This document shows positions 25,209 through 37,319 of a DNA stretch of 64,000 bases, one piece after another (the stretch's first letter is position 1; each line of letters opens with the position of its first letter). The notes beneath the pieces were generated by a model. It was given only the letters and a program-made list of their open reading frames with translations, did no database searches and was not told the DNA's origin. Source of the DNA: Acanthochlamys bracteata (Eukaryota; Streptophyta; Magnoliopsida; Pandanales; Velloziaceae); the NCBI GenBank assembly GCA_019914995.1, contig CM034126.1, positions 14,761,001 to 14,825,000 of the forward strand. Direction: 5' to 3'. Position numbers and translations under genes: made by a program.

Positions 25209-25467
25209 GGGCGTGTTTACCAACACCCCTAAACTCCACTTCCTTTAAACTCAAATTTCATATAAATACTTATAAAAATTAAAATAAATTTTTTTATCAA
25301 TAAAATTTTTTTAAAAATTCAAATTTAAAACTTACTAAAAATATATAATTAATATAAAATTTTATTTTTTATTAAATATTTTTTATTTTTTATTTTATTT
25401 TTAAAATTTATTTTCTAAAAACTCCACTTCCCTCAAAACTTCACTTCCACCCCAGGTAAACACGCCC
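25209..25467. mobile_element. Tourist-like MITE upstream of the CDP-DAG synthase gene
   Basis: A 259-bp element with perfect 13-bp terminal inverted repeats (GGGCGTGTTTACC at the 5' end and its reverse complement at 25455-25467). It is flanked by TAA at 25206-25208 and 25468-25470. The interior is A/T-rich and non-coding. Both sub-terminal regions carry ACTCCACTTCC or its complement, which is shared in part with the element in the PDI intron and suggests one family. Confidence 0.82.
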
Positions 25468-25504
25468 TAAGTGACTTATTAACTTAAATAATTAATAATA
25501 ATTA

Positions 25505-25523
25505 TCATCATCATCATCATCAT
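25505..25523 (+). repeat. (CAT)n microsatellite
   Basis: About six CAT/TCA units, non-coding, between the MITE and the CDP-DAG synthase leader. Confidence 0.85.
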
Positions 25524-25681
25524 ATCAAGTTACAAACTAAATAGTAATAGACGTAAAGTAAAACCTGTTCTTCGTCGATACCCGACCACAACACACCATC
25601 GAACGAAACGAATCCCAATCTCATCTTCGCATCGCACGCTTGAGAAAGAGAGAGACGCGTGTATTTTTTCCAATAACTCAC

Positions 25682-25753
25682 CTCTTCTTCTTCTTCTTCT
25701 TCTTATTCGATCTAATTGAATTGAAGTGGGATTCCGATTCGATTCGATTCGAT
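25682..25753 (+). repeat. (CTT)n and (GATTC)n repeats in a leader exon
   Basis: A run of seven CTT units (25682-25704) and four GATTC units (25736-25755) lie in the probable 5' leader exon of the CDP-DAG synthase gene, upstream of the donor aagtgag|gtaatt near 25792. Pyrimidine-rich leaders are common in plant transcripts. Confidence 0.6.
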
Positions 25754-26382
25754 TACCAGCCCTCGCCAACAAGAACTAGAGCAAGAAGTGAGGTAATTAA
25801 ATCTTTCTTTAATTTCCACTTAAACCGTAATCAGTCATTTTGTCAATCGATCAATTATCATGCTTGCTACAATCTTCTCTTCCTAAACTTATATTGATTC
25901 GGTATTGTTGATTTGATGATCGATCGATTGATTATTACTTTTGAATTGCCGTATTGAGGATGTATCGGAATTGGTGAAATTTATTTTCCTGATGAATGAT
26001 TGATTGATTCTTCAGTGGTAATTGATTGATATCATCCTCATTTATCTGAACTAGTCTTTTACTTTATTGTTAATATATAGGTAGTTTTTCTTTGAATCAT
26101 GGAATTGCTCTTATCGGTTTTCGCCAGAATTTCTTGTTGCTAACGAAAACCAATAAGATTAATTTTAGTTAGTTTGCTTGCTTGGTTTATTTTTAGTTAG
26201 TTCCATATTATGGACCCTTGTTAAAGTTTCAAATAACGTCATTTTGAGAAGAGAGTTTATTTGTTTTGTGGGGCAGCTCTATGGCAACGGAGCGAAACTG
26301 TAATTTCTTCATCGGAGCTCTGTGAAGATTGTACTGTTTTCTTTGTACCGACTATTAATCACAACTAGAAAGTGTAGGAGTG

Positions 26383-29300
26383 ATGCAAAAGGATAGCATT
26401 ACTAGCGGCCATCAACTTAACCCTTCAGGCCGGGTCAGGCATCGCAAACGCACAAATGAGGTTGGTTTCTTTTCTAACTTTCACTTGTTCACTTGAATAG
26501 ATTAAGTAAATTGGGAGTGCATCGCACATTGGCCGATCGGATTTTCTCCCTACCTCTTACATAGACTAACTCAAAGCATTCTTTCTACCAATAATTAATC
26601 ACATTTCATCAAAGCAAGAAGTTAATCTCCTTGGGATTCTTTCCAATTTAGCTGCATATGTGATCTTCGTGTGATAGTAGAATATTGCAGTAAAACGTTA
26701 ACGCTTTCTGTGGGATGTTTAAGACTGTGTTCTTTGATTCTAGGTTCCTCCAGAGGTTAATAGACCAAATGGAGCCCAGTTACTTGTCTATGACCAAGAC
26801 AAATACAAAAAGATGCTTGTACGTACATACTCTTCAGTATGGATGATAGGAGGCTTTGCATTAATTATCTATATGGGCCACCTATATATTTGGGCAATGG
26901 TGGTTGTGATCCAAATATTTATGGCTTGGGAGCTCTTCAATCTGCTTAGAAAAGCGAATGAAGACAAGCAGCTTCGCGGATTTAGGCTCTTAAATTGGTA
27001 TGTGCAGGACTATCCTCTGCGATGGCAGTCATTACCAACTTGTTTACCTTCATTAAGGTTCGCATTTGACAATCCAAGAATATTTACGGTTGTATGTATA
27101 TTTATGCAGGCATTTTTTCTTCACAGCCATGCTATTTACCTATGGGCGTTTCCTCAGTCGGCAGCTTGTGAACACTGTTACGTCAGATAATATGTTATAT
27201 AAGCTTGTTGGCGGATTAATCAAATATCAGATGTTCATCTGCTACTTCCTGTACATTGCAGGTATGCTGGTTTCTTACTGAAATATGCTTTTATAGAGCG
27301 GAATGTTGTTGGTTGTAACCTAGGAAGCAATGTTGGTGGTTGTAAACTAGGAAGCAAGGACACTTCTAGCAAGGTGCCGCGTATGTATTGGACACTCCTC
27401 CGACACGTAGGGATGCTTTACTGTGCCACTATCTAGCACTTCAAGGATACTTTAACCCGCTTGTTACACTATCAAAAACACGTAGAAACATATTTAGACA
27501 TTTCACTTTGAAAAAATAATGGGCGACTGCTCATTTACTAAATATTGGTTGTTTGAAATATGCAATATCATTAGGTAAACATATTCTTTTACTAATTACA
27601 TTTCTTTTACTTCTAATCAAGGTTGTTGGTTCTAATATATTCATTGCAGTATCTAATTATGCAACCTTTCTTTATTCTTCCAGTCATTGTCGTGTGTAGA
27701 TTACACATAGCTAACCGTGCATAAGTATATGCATAACTAGATACTTGTGTTCTAACGGTGTTATGTCCTAATAATTTTAAACATTTCTGTGTCGGGGTGT
27801 CTGTATCATCTTGTGTTGCATCCAAGTATCCATGTCTTCATTGGTGGTAACAATCAAAATATATAATACACAAGCGTAGAACAACTGTGCAGTGCATTAT
27901 GGTAATGTTGGTTCAGCATAGTCACAACTAGGAAAAATCATTTAAAGTTGCTTTGTGATATGGATTGAAACATTTCGATGTTTCCATACAGTCAACATTT
28001 CATTTTGAAAAATCACCAAGCAACAATTTAGCAGTATACCTATGAGGGTGTTGTCCATAAAGCAGTTGTCCCAACATTTATTCTTCCATAGACTATGCCA
28101 TTTTTCACTGACTCTTTGCCCTTTGTAGAGCTTACAGTAACAAGACCCTGTAATTAGCACATTTTCTGAGTATTTCAACTTTTAATTGCATAATGGTTCA
28201 GGTTTTGTGTGGTTTATTCTTTCATTAAAGAAGAAGATGTACAAGTACCAGTTTGGCCAGTATGCGTGGACACATATGATACTTCTCTTGGTGTTTGTGC
28301 AGTCTGCATTCACAGTGGCCAACATATTTGAAGGAATCTTCTGGTAAATTCTTTGGAGGTTCTTGTTATCTCGGAAACATTAAAATTCTCAGCTTTGACC
28401 ATCAGCCTTTCTATGCTCATGCATTTTATTTAGTGTATTTTTCTAAACCCTAAATTAGAGTTGACTTCTTTGTGTCTGAGGACTATGTGTTTGATTAGGT
28501 ATGTTAATAAACCACCTTGTAGGTCCTTCACAAAAAATATGGTTCTTACAAGTATACAGCATCCTTGTGAATCATAAATAGTTTACAAGATTCAGTTTTA
28601 CTAAAATCATAAAGGGCTTTGCCTCCTTTTATTTTTCCTGAAACCATCATTTCCTGATTTTTGTTTAGCACCAAGATCCTCTCTTTACCGTTTCTGGTTT
28701 TAACCCTTGGGTGCATTAAGCAGATGTCATGATGCTATCAGTAATTTTTTCCCCTTTCTTTTGCAATAATGTGGTAGTTCAAGTATCCTACAATGTATGA
28801 AGAAGTATTTTCATTCTCTCATTATATGGTTGGGACTCTGATCTTATATTTATTGCCTACTTTTATATTGTACTCTTAGTAATTTGATGCATACAACTGG
28901 TCTAATTTTGTCAGGCATGGACTGATAGTTATTAGTAGAATCCTTTGCAAGCAATCTACCTGTTTTGTTAAGTGTGATTCAGTTATTCTCAGGTTCCTTT
29001 TGCCAGCTGTGCTTATTGTTATCAATGACATTGCTGCTTATTTCTTTGGATTCTTCTTTGGCAAAACACCATTAATCAAGTTATCTCCAAAGAAAACTTG
29101 GGAGGGTTTTATCGGTGCCTCTGTGACAACAATTTTATCCGCCTTTATGGTGAGTATTTTTGCATGTTGTGCATGCTTATGAGGATCTTTTTTGTCACTG
29201 AAAACTTCTAGCCGCTCTTCCTGCAAGCAAACTGTTATAGTTTTCAGAAGAATAAGAATTCCTATTAGGTTTTGTAGTGGATAGATGATTAGTGTTACCT

Positions 29301-31066
29301 TTTGCAAGACGTGATGTCTTGGAGTCAAGTGATTTGTTGACCTATGTACAAGTTGTGATTTAGATATTTTAGAATTTGTGATCAAGTTCTAATTGTTATT
29401 TTTAAAGTCGTCTGTTGTACTAAGGTCCCAATTCTGTTGTCCTGATTCAAATTCATTATAGATCTGGTTTTCAGGTAATGAAATGGTGACTGAAAATATC
29501 TTATCATACTCTATGCAGCTAGCAAATTTTTTGGGGCGTTTTGAGTGGCTAACATGTCCAAGAAAGGTGATCTCCATTTTCTTAAGATAATACAAGCTTC
29601 ATTTTGTTGCTTCTAGTATATTTTCGTTTCACTCATTTGATGAATTGACTAAAGGACCTATCAACTGGATGGCTTCACTGTGATCCTGGTCCAGTATTCA
29701 AACCTGAGCAATACACAGTAGCAGGCTGGGTCCCGGAGGGGGTATGCTCTTGAACATTAGAGCCACTGGATTTCATTTCAAAGCAGCATCTGCAGTTCTT
29801 GCCATTCTATGTTCATCGATATCAATATCATGCTTGCACTTTTATTCAAGCTTTTAATTCACAGCTTTTTGGTTGCTGACAACGTTGCAGATCTTAATAA
29901 CATGTAACTTTTGGAGTATTTTTTAAAAATTAATTTGTTATTTTTTAAATTGCAGGCCCAATTCATTAGCCTTTATGCAATGACCATACACTGCCTGTTT
30001 AGTTCTATGATGCATTGCTTATCAGTTCATTTAGTTTATATGTTGTACTTAAAGACTTGCATATTGTAGAGTTTGTACAAATTTCATCCCTTTTAATATG
30101 ATTGATTCCTGCTTATGTTTACTGATAGCAAGCTTTGTCTTCACCAAACATATGAAAGTGAAACCTGTTTCATATTCATGAACCCATATTTAGGAATGCT
30201 GCTGATCTCCACTTTCTTTTTTGTTTAAGTCGATTTCTAGTTAGTAGATGCAATTATTTTGTATTCATTTTAGATTGTTGAGTAACATGTGCCTTGTTTA
30301 CGTTTTGTGATTGGCTATCTGCTTACACTTTATGCTTTCAATATTGAATATGGAAGAGGAACTTACCTTTTCTTCTATCTAATTGACCTACAAATTTTAC
30401 ATGTACTTACATATTTAGTGTAATTTGGAAGATTAGCTCTTTCACTGTTTGCTTACATCATGCAGTTCCCCTGGAAAGAGGTGGCAATTTTGCCTGTACA
30501 ATGGCACGCCTTAGCACTTGGTTTATTTGCTTCGATTATAGCACCTTTTGGGGGATTTTTCGCAAGTGGTTTCAAAAGGGCTTTCAAGTTAAAGGTACTT
30601 ACCTCATTGATGGATGGATTGATTTTGGATGTGAAATAGACTAAGAGTTTCATATGGCTTAGGACTTTGGTGACAGCATACCAGGACATGGTGGAATTAC
30701 TGATAGAATGGATTGCCAAGTAAGTATTGCTTTGTACATGTTTATGTATGTGCACGTAGTTTCTTGTATATGCGGGCGCAACTACAAACCTTTGCGCACT
30801 ATGGTTTGATTTGAATTTTTTTGCCAGATGGTAATGGCTGTGTTTGCATACATATATCAGCAGTCATTCATTGCACCTCAAAGTTTCTCTGTGGGGATGA
30901 TTTTCGAACAGGTATGGCTGTTATTACTCCCTTTTCTTTGTGATTTCATCACACTCAGACTATTTATTGGAGATTGTTTATGCTGTAGATACTACGAAAT
31001 CTCACTTTCGAGGAGCAGCTCATTCTTTATGCTGAACTTGGTAAAATCTTGACAAAAGACAGTTAA
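26383..31066 (+). CDS. CDS1/2-like: Phosphatidate cytidylyltransferase (CDP-diacylglycerol synthase)
   Basis: It converts phosphatidic acid and CTP to CDP-diacylglycerol in the ER, the precursor of phosphatidylinositol and phosphatidylglycerol. Twelve exons: 26383-26460, 26744-26997, 27110-27261, 28202-28343, 28993-29149, 29519-29566, 29655-29741, 30466-30594, 30663-30719, 30828-30911 and 30989-31066, preceded by non-coding leader exon(s); total 421 residues, the usual length of the Arabidopsis CDS1/CDS2 enzymes. The N-terminus is hydrophilic and basic ([11 protein letters not shown]). Six to eight hydrophobic helices follow. The family signature is intact: [20 protein letters not shown] followed by ITDRMD, as is the KTWEGFIGA motif. 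Two leader introns (about 25793-26273 and within 26274-26382) are suggested by splice-like sites. A MITE lies about 200 bp upstream of the leader. Confidence 0.95.
27306..27357 (+). repeat. Tandem duplication of about 26 bp in an intron
   Basis: Two adjacent copies of a unit reading roughly gttggttgtaacctaggaag, with a few substitutions, lie in intron 3 of the CDP-DAG synthase gene. Non-coding. Confidence 0.6.
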
Positions 31067-31737
31067 TGCAATTTTGAAGCTCAAACTACTTCGAAGATGT
31101 AAATGATTATCTAGTGGCTGTTCGAGCAAAATATTTTATGGGCTTGAATTTTGCATTGCCTTTTTTTGTAAATTATAGATTACAGATTTCTAATTCAAGC
31201 AGATCATCTTCTGTGCATTGCAATTTTTTGCCTGCTTGATCTGCAAAAATTTTCGAGAAGCTCCTGCATTAAAAAAACTCAATTAGTTATATGCATTGCA
31301 TGCAAGTAGACGCAAGTGCATGTTCTGATATTAATCCTGATAGTTATTCCTGCTGCATTGAAAGTTCTATATGCTGTTGTATCACTCCTTGATATTTGCC
31401 AACTAATAAAACAGCCGGTATCTTCTGGGCGTAAGTATGTCGAAGTGCTGTAATAATTCTCAGATCAATCACCGAAAGGTATTATTACCTTAATATCGCT
31501 TTTGAGTATAGTTGCCACAGTTAATATTTTTTCAGGATCTAGCACAGAGACTGATTCAGCGATTGTTCTTTAGTTCTCATGTCTTACTGATCATTGTTCG
31601 TATCTATAGCTATACAACTGCTCTCAGCTGATATTAAAAAAAATCGCTCTTCAACCGTAGCTTGTTAAACTTCGATTCCCCTAACTAATATATTAAATTG
31701 TTCGAGGTTTAGCTAATCTCTATGCTGCTGCCAACGT
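31067..31737. other. Convergent spacer between the CDP-DAG synthase gene and the HDS pseudogene
   Basis: It holds the 3' UTR of the plus-strand gene, with an AATAAA-like signal (ctaataaaac) near 31402, and the remnant 3' flank of the pseudogene. No other feature is seen. Confidence 0.55.
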
Positions 31738-34700
31738 TCACTCTTCGGAAGGGTGATCCACCCATCTTCCATGCACTTTGATCAGATCAATGAGGGCATG
31801 CTCCATGGCAATACCTCGCTTCACCACAGCCTGCTCGAACAGGGCAATATTTATGTGACTGAGAACTCATGGAGTTCTGTTCTATGCCAACATACCTTCC
31901 CTACGTACAGATCTATCCTTCCTGGAGCTCCACCGATGTACCCAAAATCAGCGTCTGCCATCTGCCCAGGTCCATTCACAATGCATCCATGATTGCAATC
32001 TACCACAAAAAAAAGGCCAAACAATCAGTTATTTCCATCACTACAAGAAAATCTGCAGCAGCTGAGTAGTACATACATACCGAAACACCAGGCAAGTGGA
32101 ACGTCTTCTCCCTTATCTGAGCACTTATTATTTCCTGAAGGTCAAATAATGCCCGACCACATGATGGGCATGATACATATTCCTATATGAACAAAGTGGA
32201 AATAAAACGACTAGAAGAGAATATTTAATGCAACTTAGCGTTGGAGAAGTAAAATATCTGGTTTAACAAAAAAATTGAAGCAAATGGCTATAACTAACAG
32301 TTTTTGTGTTGCGCATTCTGCAACCCTGAAGTAGATTAAAGGATGTATCCCTGAGGAACTCAAAGTCCTGATCTACAGCCTCCAACAATACTCCATCTCC
32401 AAGGCCATCAACTAGAAGAGCGCCGACATTGCTTCCAGCACCGATCACCAGGTCATCTCTGCAGAAAACATAATGGTAATGATTTGGAGCGTCTGCACAC
32501 TCAAAATTATATGCAGAACTTCTAGTTCTTTACCGTCCATTAAAGAGTACCTGTGGGACTGTTTGGGGAATTGCATATGATCACAGGGAAATTTAGAGAA
32601 TTTTCTTGCAAATACTCAAACAACATGAAGCCATGCAAAATAGACCAGATATGTCCCATCAGTATCACCAAAACAAAGGAGAAAATGGGACCAGGATGTG
32701 CATCTGTACAACAAGCTTTTATAAATTTTCATGTTACCATTATTAACAATCATACTGACGATGAAATTTTACCTCCTTGCAGCATGCACTCTGCTGATTT
32801 TCTCTTCACTGTGTGGTAAATCATGTAGCAACATAGTGATGTCATTCACATCTTTGAGGACATCTAATTCTTCATAGGATTCATCGCCACGAACAGAAGC
32901 AGCTAACCGAGTACCTGGGTAAAAGAAACTGAGGATTTCCTGATTAATATCTAAATGCAATGAAGCTAGTTTCATCGCATAAGCATACTGCAACTATCTA
33001 CCTTCTGGCAAGAGTTTGGAAGCACCCGATGATAGCTCCTTGAGGTTTACTAAGACAACTGCATTGGGAAGTGGCTTTGTGAGCTGCTCAGACAATGGGG
33101 TCAAAACACCCATGCTTATGTCAATCAGCCTCTTGAGAGCTAGTCTCTGTTCAAGAAATCCAATCATTTCAACGATGTTATCAAAGATTATTTGTTACTT
33201 TAATATAGGTGTCAAAGAACAATTTGGAATATGATTATAAGAGCAATCTCACCAAATCTACATCATCCACTGGAGGAAGTTCTCTTAGAAGAATTGAATC
33301 AAATGTTGCCAGATCCTGCAGTTCACATATATCAAAAGACTTTTAACTATGCTCATTTAGGTAAATCTGCAGTTTATCCTTCAGATTCTAAAGAAAAAGT
33401 GTAGCGTGAACCTAGAAGGGCATCCCAAACAACAAGCTTTGCTCCAAGAGCTCTATAAAGAAGTTCTGGTGTCTAATTCAAGGAAAACAAAAGAGTTAGC
33501 ATGCATGAGAACCTTCGAAAAATATACAACACATGATGCACTTGAATCTAGAAAGTAGATGCACAAGCTTGAGTTTAAATGACAATGAATGGATATACCT
33601 ACTTGCAATATAATGAAATACTACAGAGACAGAAGTCAGAAACACTTGACTACTAAGATTATTAAATTGGATAGAACACATTCTAGACATACCTTTAACT
33701 GCTCCAAGGAAACGGACATCAAAACAGAACCATCACGATGAAGGACTCCTCTGAAGTCCACTTCTTCGCCCTATTTTTAAGGAACTGAAAAAAATATTAC
33801 AAAGAATGCACTGAGCAAATTCTTAAGGATATTACAAAAGAAAAACTGACCTCCTTTTGCACAGGTAGCTGGCCACTTCTTCTTTGAAAATCGAAGTAAC
33901 GTCTGTGTTTTTCTTCAAGGGAGCCTATCAAGATATCTGGAATATGTAAATCATAGCTTTCTTTTATAATATTGCTTAATTAAAAGTGCTTTTAGGAATG
34001 GACAGCAGTCGTAGAACATGTCAGAAACATACCACTCCCTTCTGAAGTTTTGCAGCTTGCATGCCAAGATTTGCTAGTCTTCCGCAAGGATCAATTTCTT
34101 CTTCTGGTGGTTCAGTGAGGGAAACCCTGATAGTATCACCAAGTCCATCCTACACAAATGACAAGAAAAAAATGCCTGATGGACCTGTCTACAAAGCATA
34201 TTAAATTGCTAGGCCATAGATTTTTAACTAGACAATTATCTTGTTCAAAGTGATATCATGATATCAAGAAAAACCAGAAATCTAAATCCCTTTAAGGCTT
34301 TTATTCTAGTAAAACACCTAACTGGAAAGTTGCTTGAAGGAAGTTGAATAAATTACAAGTTGACATCATGATCTTCTGCAATAATTGAGAATTGCTCCTT
34401 TACAAGTATTCTTCAACTTGTGATACTTCTTTAACGAAAAATGATAACTTAAAGGCCCCATCAAGTGTGTGCTCCGTTCACGTCAAGAATAAAATATCCT
34501 AAAACTAAATGAAGTTGCTACTGATCTTGTTATGATTGCACTCACCGTCAGTCAGTTCTTCCTCTTTTATATGTAAGAAGTGCTAGTTTTTGTTTGGGTT
34601 ATGCGGGGTCATAGAACCAAACTCATTATCCAGTATTAAATTATCAAATTTACCTACAATTACGCTTCTTGGTGAAACTTCGTTAAAATCAAACTGAGGG

Positions 34701-35276
34701 TAGAAAGCAAAGCAACTTCAACCATATACATCCTCTTTATTTATATCAATTTAGTTTCCATTTAGTCTTTCTCTGTTTTCTCCTACTCTGTAAAGGAACC
34801 TTCAAAGTCAACACTACAATCTAGAGTAAGTAACTTAAAGAACATAAATCATATCTGAAGTAGTGTCCCGATGACAATTGCAAACTTCATACGCCCATCT
34901 TCACCCTCACCCACTTCAGTAACACCTAAGTGCAGAGGATAATCCCATCCTTGAACGTACATTTCTGCAACAAGCAACTGATATGCTTGGACCATGACCA
35001 CAGGGTTGCTTGCTTTCATCGAGAAGACAAAATTATGATAGTCCAACTTCCCACAAATTCTTGCAAACTTAAAAGCAGATTCAACCTGCGATATAAAAAG
35101 GAATTACACAAATATGAATTCTCTTAAAAGGAGGTAAAATCACAAGCAATAAGAAAAATACTGATTATTCCCCTAGGATAATAAATCATGATACGATCAG
35201 AAAGGCTGCCGTGATTTGTCCCGATACGCATTGCCCTTCCATAGTTTTTGCATTTCTCAACCAAAGGAGAGAAAAC
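31738..35276 (-). pseudogene. HDS pseudogene: Truncated, frameshifted copy of 4-hydroxy-3-methylbut-2-enyl diphosphate synthase (HDS/ispG)
   Basis: Functional HDS is the plastid iron-sulfur enzyme making HMBPP in the MEP isoprenoid pathway. Here about the C-terminal 60% is readable on the minus strand with introns kept, so it is a decayed genomic copy, not a retrocopy. It runs from [20 protein letters not shown] (35276 down) through MKASNPVVMVQAYQLLVAEM and VSLTEPPEEEIDPC to a C-terminal GRWVDHPSEE and stop at 31738-31740. The N-terminal exons are missing. Lesions: a 9-bp deletion and a GT-to-AT donor near 35164; another GT-to-AT donor at 34853-34854; S-to-F and G-to-V changes in the normally invariant MKSAIGIG; a one-base insertion near 33427; a 4-bp deletion near 32575; a one-base deletion in [10 protein letters not shown] near 31988. 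The cluster motif CPSCGR survives. An active copy must exist elsewhere, since the pathway is essential. Confidence 0.92.
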
Positions 35277-36137
35277 CTGATAGAGTAAGTAAGTCCTTGA
35301 TGTATAGAGACTTCAAGTACAAACACAAAAATATAGATACCAAGTAGATAAAAGATACTTAAGTATAGATGTAACAGTACATATAAAAGAATGCTACCAG
35401 ATGTCACTCATGTCCATTTACTTTTAGTAGTCAGGGAATGTATTATGAATGTATGTATTGTCAAGGAATTATTGTAATTTTTTTTTCATGATATTGTTTT
35501 GTGGTTTTCAAGCTCTAACTGAATATTCCAAGATAATCAACTCTTCCCCGCGAGAGAGAGCAACTGACTGCCTTCTCACATTATCACCTTTTTGTTCAAC
35601 TGAAAAATTCGAAGTCCCCTATTACCCAGCTTGCTAAGTGGTCTATGGTGAGTCCAGAAAATAAAGGAAGCCTACTGTTGAGTTTTCTTGTGCTGTTCAT
35701 TTTCAGAACCAGCGAGGTTCCCTCAGCTTTCATCAGCTGACAATCAGAGATCAGATAGAGTGTTTATCAGTTGAAGTCCGAATGACCTGCAGCTGAAATT
35801 AGAAAATAACAATAATTGCCACCACATACATGTGTCCAAGAGTGACATAAACAGGTTTTTGATTTCATGGTACATGGGAAGAAATTGAGGGTAAACAACT
35901 CACTGAGGTTTCTTTTGATGAAAATTTGTTCTACGAAGATTGTCGCTTGAGCGAATTTCATGCTTGTGAAAAAGGTTAGTAACCATCTCATTCCCCATTA
36001 CTGTCATGACTCTATCTACACACACCGATACTAAGCAAGCAATCACTACTGTCACAAACACTTCCACTCGGCTGCAAAAGTCACTGGATCTCATTGTTAT
36101 CCTCATTTGGTCTCATCTAGATCTCGTACTCTCTGAA
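35277..36137. other. Spacer upstream of the HDS pseudogene
   Basis: No HDS N-terminal exons could be found here on either strand: the conserved VNPGNFADRRAQFE region and the transit peptide are absent. The sequence is AT-rich with short random open frames. It is probably the deletion junction plus decayed DNA from the receptor-like fragment next door. Confidence 0.5.
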
Positions 36138-36770
36138 TCAAAATTTCGTCAGCAAGAGGATGCATCCCACTATGAGGAAAATTATTACTCTGCCAATAAT
36201 AAGTCCCATCTGAAAGAGAAGAGAGATGCGATCGATGATATTCTACTTCAATAAAGGATTACCTCTCGTTGATGTCTTGCTGTTCCTTTTTATCTTCTGC
36301 TCTTGGCCTGAAACAAAAACTGAGCCAATCAATTACCAACATATCAAGAAGAGACGGAGGAGAGAATAACGAGCTAGTTCCAAAACAGGATAACATCATA
36401 TCTACTCAGCCAACGCCCAATAATCAAGCAGTCTTGACTGTGGTAATTAGGTGGTGATGTCCACGACCTTGTACTTGGTAGTAGAGCTGATCATGATGAC
36501 TCGTACCTTCTCCGTCGTGCATCGCACAATAACGTATCCGCACCGTTTATCTGCTTCAGGGCGTCGGAACCGGGCAGCTGATGTTGACGGTTCCGCACAA
36601 GGGTGGGTGACAATTGGCAGTAGAAGTATTACTACTGTTCCCTGGTAGAGGCCATGCGGTAGGCAAAGCAGCAACTAGAGACAGGTTCTCCTCGGCTGCT
36701 CGCAGCAAGAGTAATAAGGAACTAGCACCAGCGAGCATTTGCAAGTTAATAAGAAAAGAGATCACAAAAT
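36138..36770 (-). pseudogene. Fragments of a LRK10L/WAK-type receptor gene (GUB_WAK-like domain), disrupted
   Basis: On the minus strand, one frame from about 36735 gives a hydrophobic leader (LAGASSLLLLL) followed by CHPPLCGTVNISCP, the typical opening of a cysteine-rich galacturonan-binding (GUB_WAK_bind) domain, then hits a stop. Shifting the frame by one base continues the same domain: FRRPEADKRCGYVIVRC, then VIMISSTTKYKVVDI, again stopped at 36447. Further down, 36209-36138 encodes a single strong transmembrane stretch (MGLIIGRVIIFLIVGCILLL) after a splice-like TTTCAG. No kinase domain is found. The domain match is by eye to the C-x-CG-x-IS(Y)P-F ... CG pattern; the fragments may not all belong to one gene. 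Confidence 0.45.
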
Positions 36771-37319
36771 GCTTTAAAATATATGTTGCGCATAGATTTG
36801 TGGATTAGAAGAATTGATTCTTCCGGGGAAGAACGTGTAGAAAAAGTAGCCAAACTTAACTACACGGATCACTGCTGTCACATTTTGATTATTCTCTTAT
36901 TTAAATTCTGAATGTCGTTTGAATTTCACCATCTTTTAATTAAACTTCTTTGTATAGAAAACAAAAGCTAATTACATATGTGGGAAAATTAAGCAGCGTC
37001 AAATTGGAGAAACAGAAATTCCAAGTGGAAAAGAACCCACGACATCTGTTTTACGGAAGCAAAATCCGAATGCATGCGTCCAATTAGAAAGAACTACAGA
37101 ATTACATCTCGAAAATAAGAAAGAGATACAGGATACCCTGAATTCTTGCCATTTATCTGGATCGGAACTTCTGAACCACATCCAGATGTATGAGCTCTGG
37201 TTGTTTCCAGGAAACATTGCTCCAGAAATAAATAACAAAGATTAATATTTTACTTGCTGAACTCATGCTTCAGCACCATATTAAACTCAGATTGAGAAAA
37301 TGAACAGCCGGTGATCTTT
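36771..37319. other. Spacer between receptor-like fragments and the tRNA methyltransferase gene
   Basis: Probably includes the 3' UTR of the minus-strand methyltransferase (stop at 37320). No recognisable coding sequence, repeat or transposon end. Confidence 0.5.

Noticed and set aside
34853-34860. Possible U12-type AT-AC intron in the HDS copy
   Set aside because: The sequence after the exon (ATATGATTT) lacks the U12 donor consensus ATATCCTT, and the gene has other lesions, so a mutated GT donor is the simpler reading.
36006-36254. 82-codon plus-strand open frame in the pseudogene region
   Set aside because: No recognisable domain, no splice or promoter context; overlaps the minus-strand receptor-like remnant.
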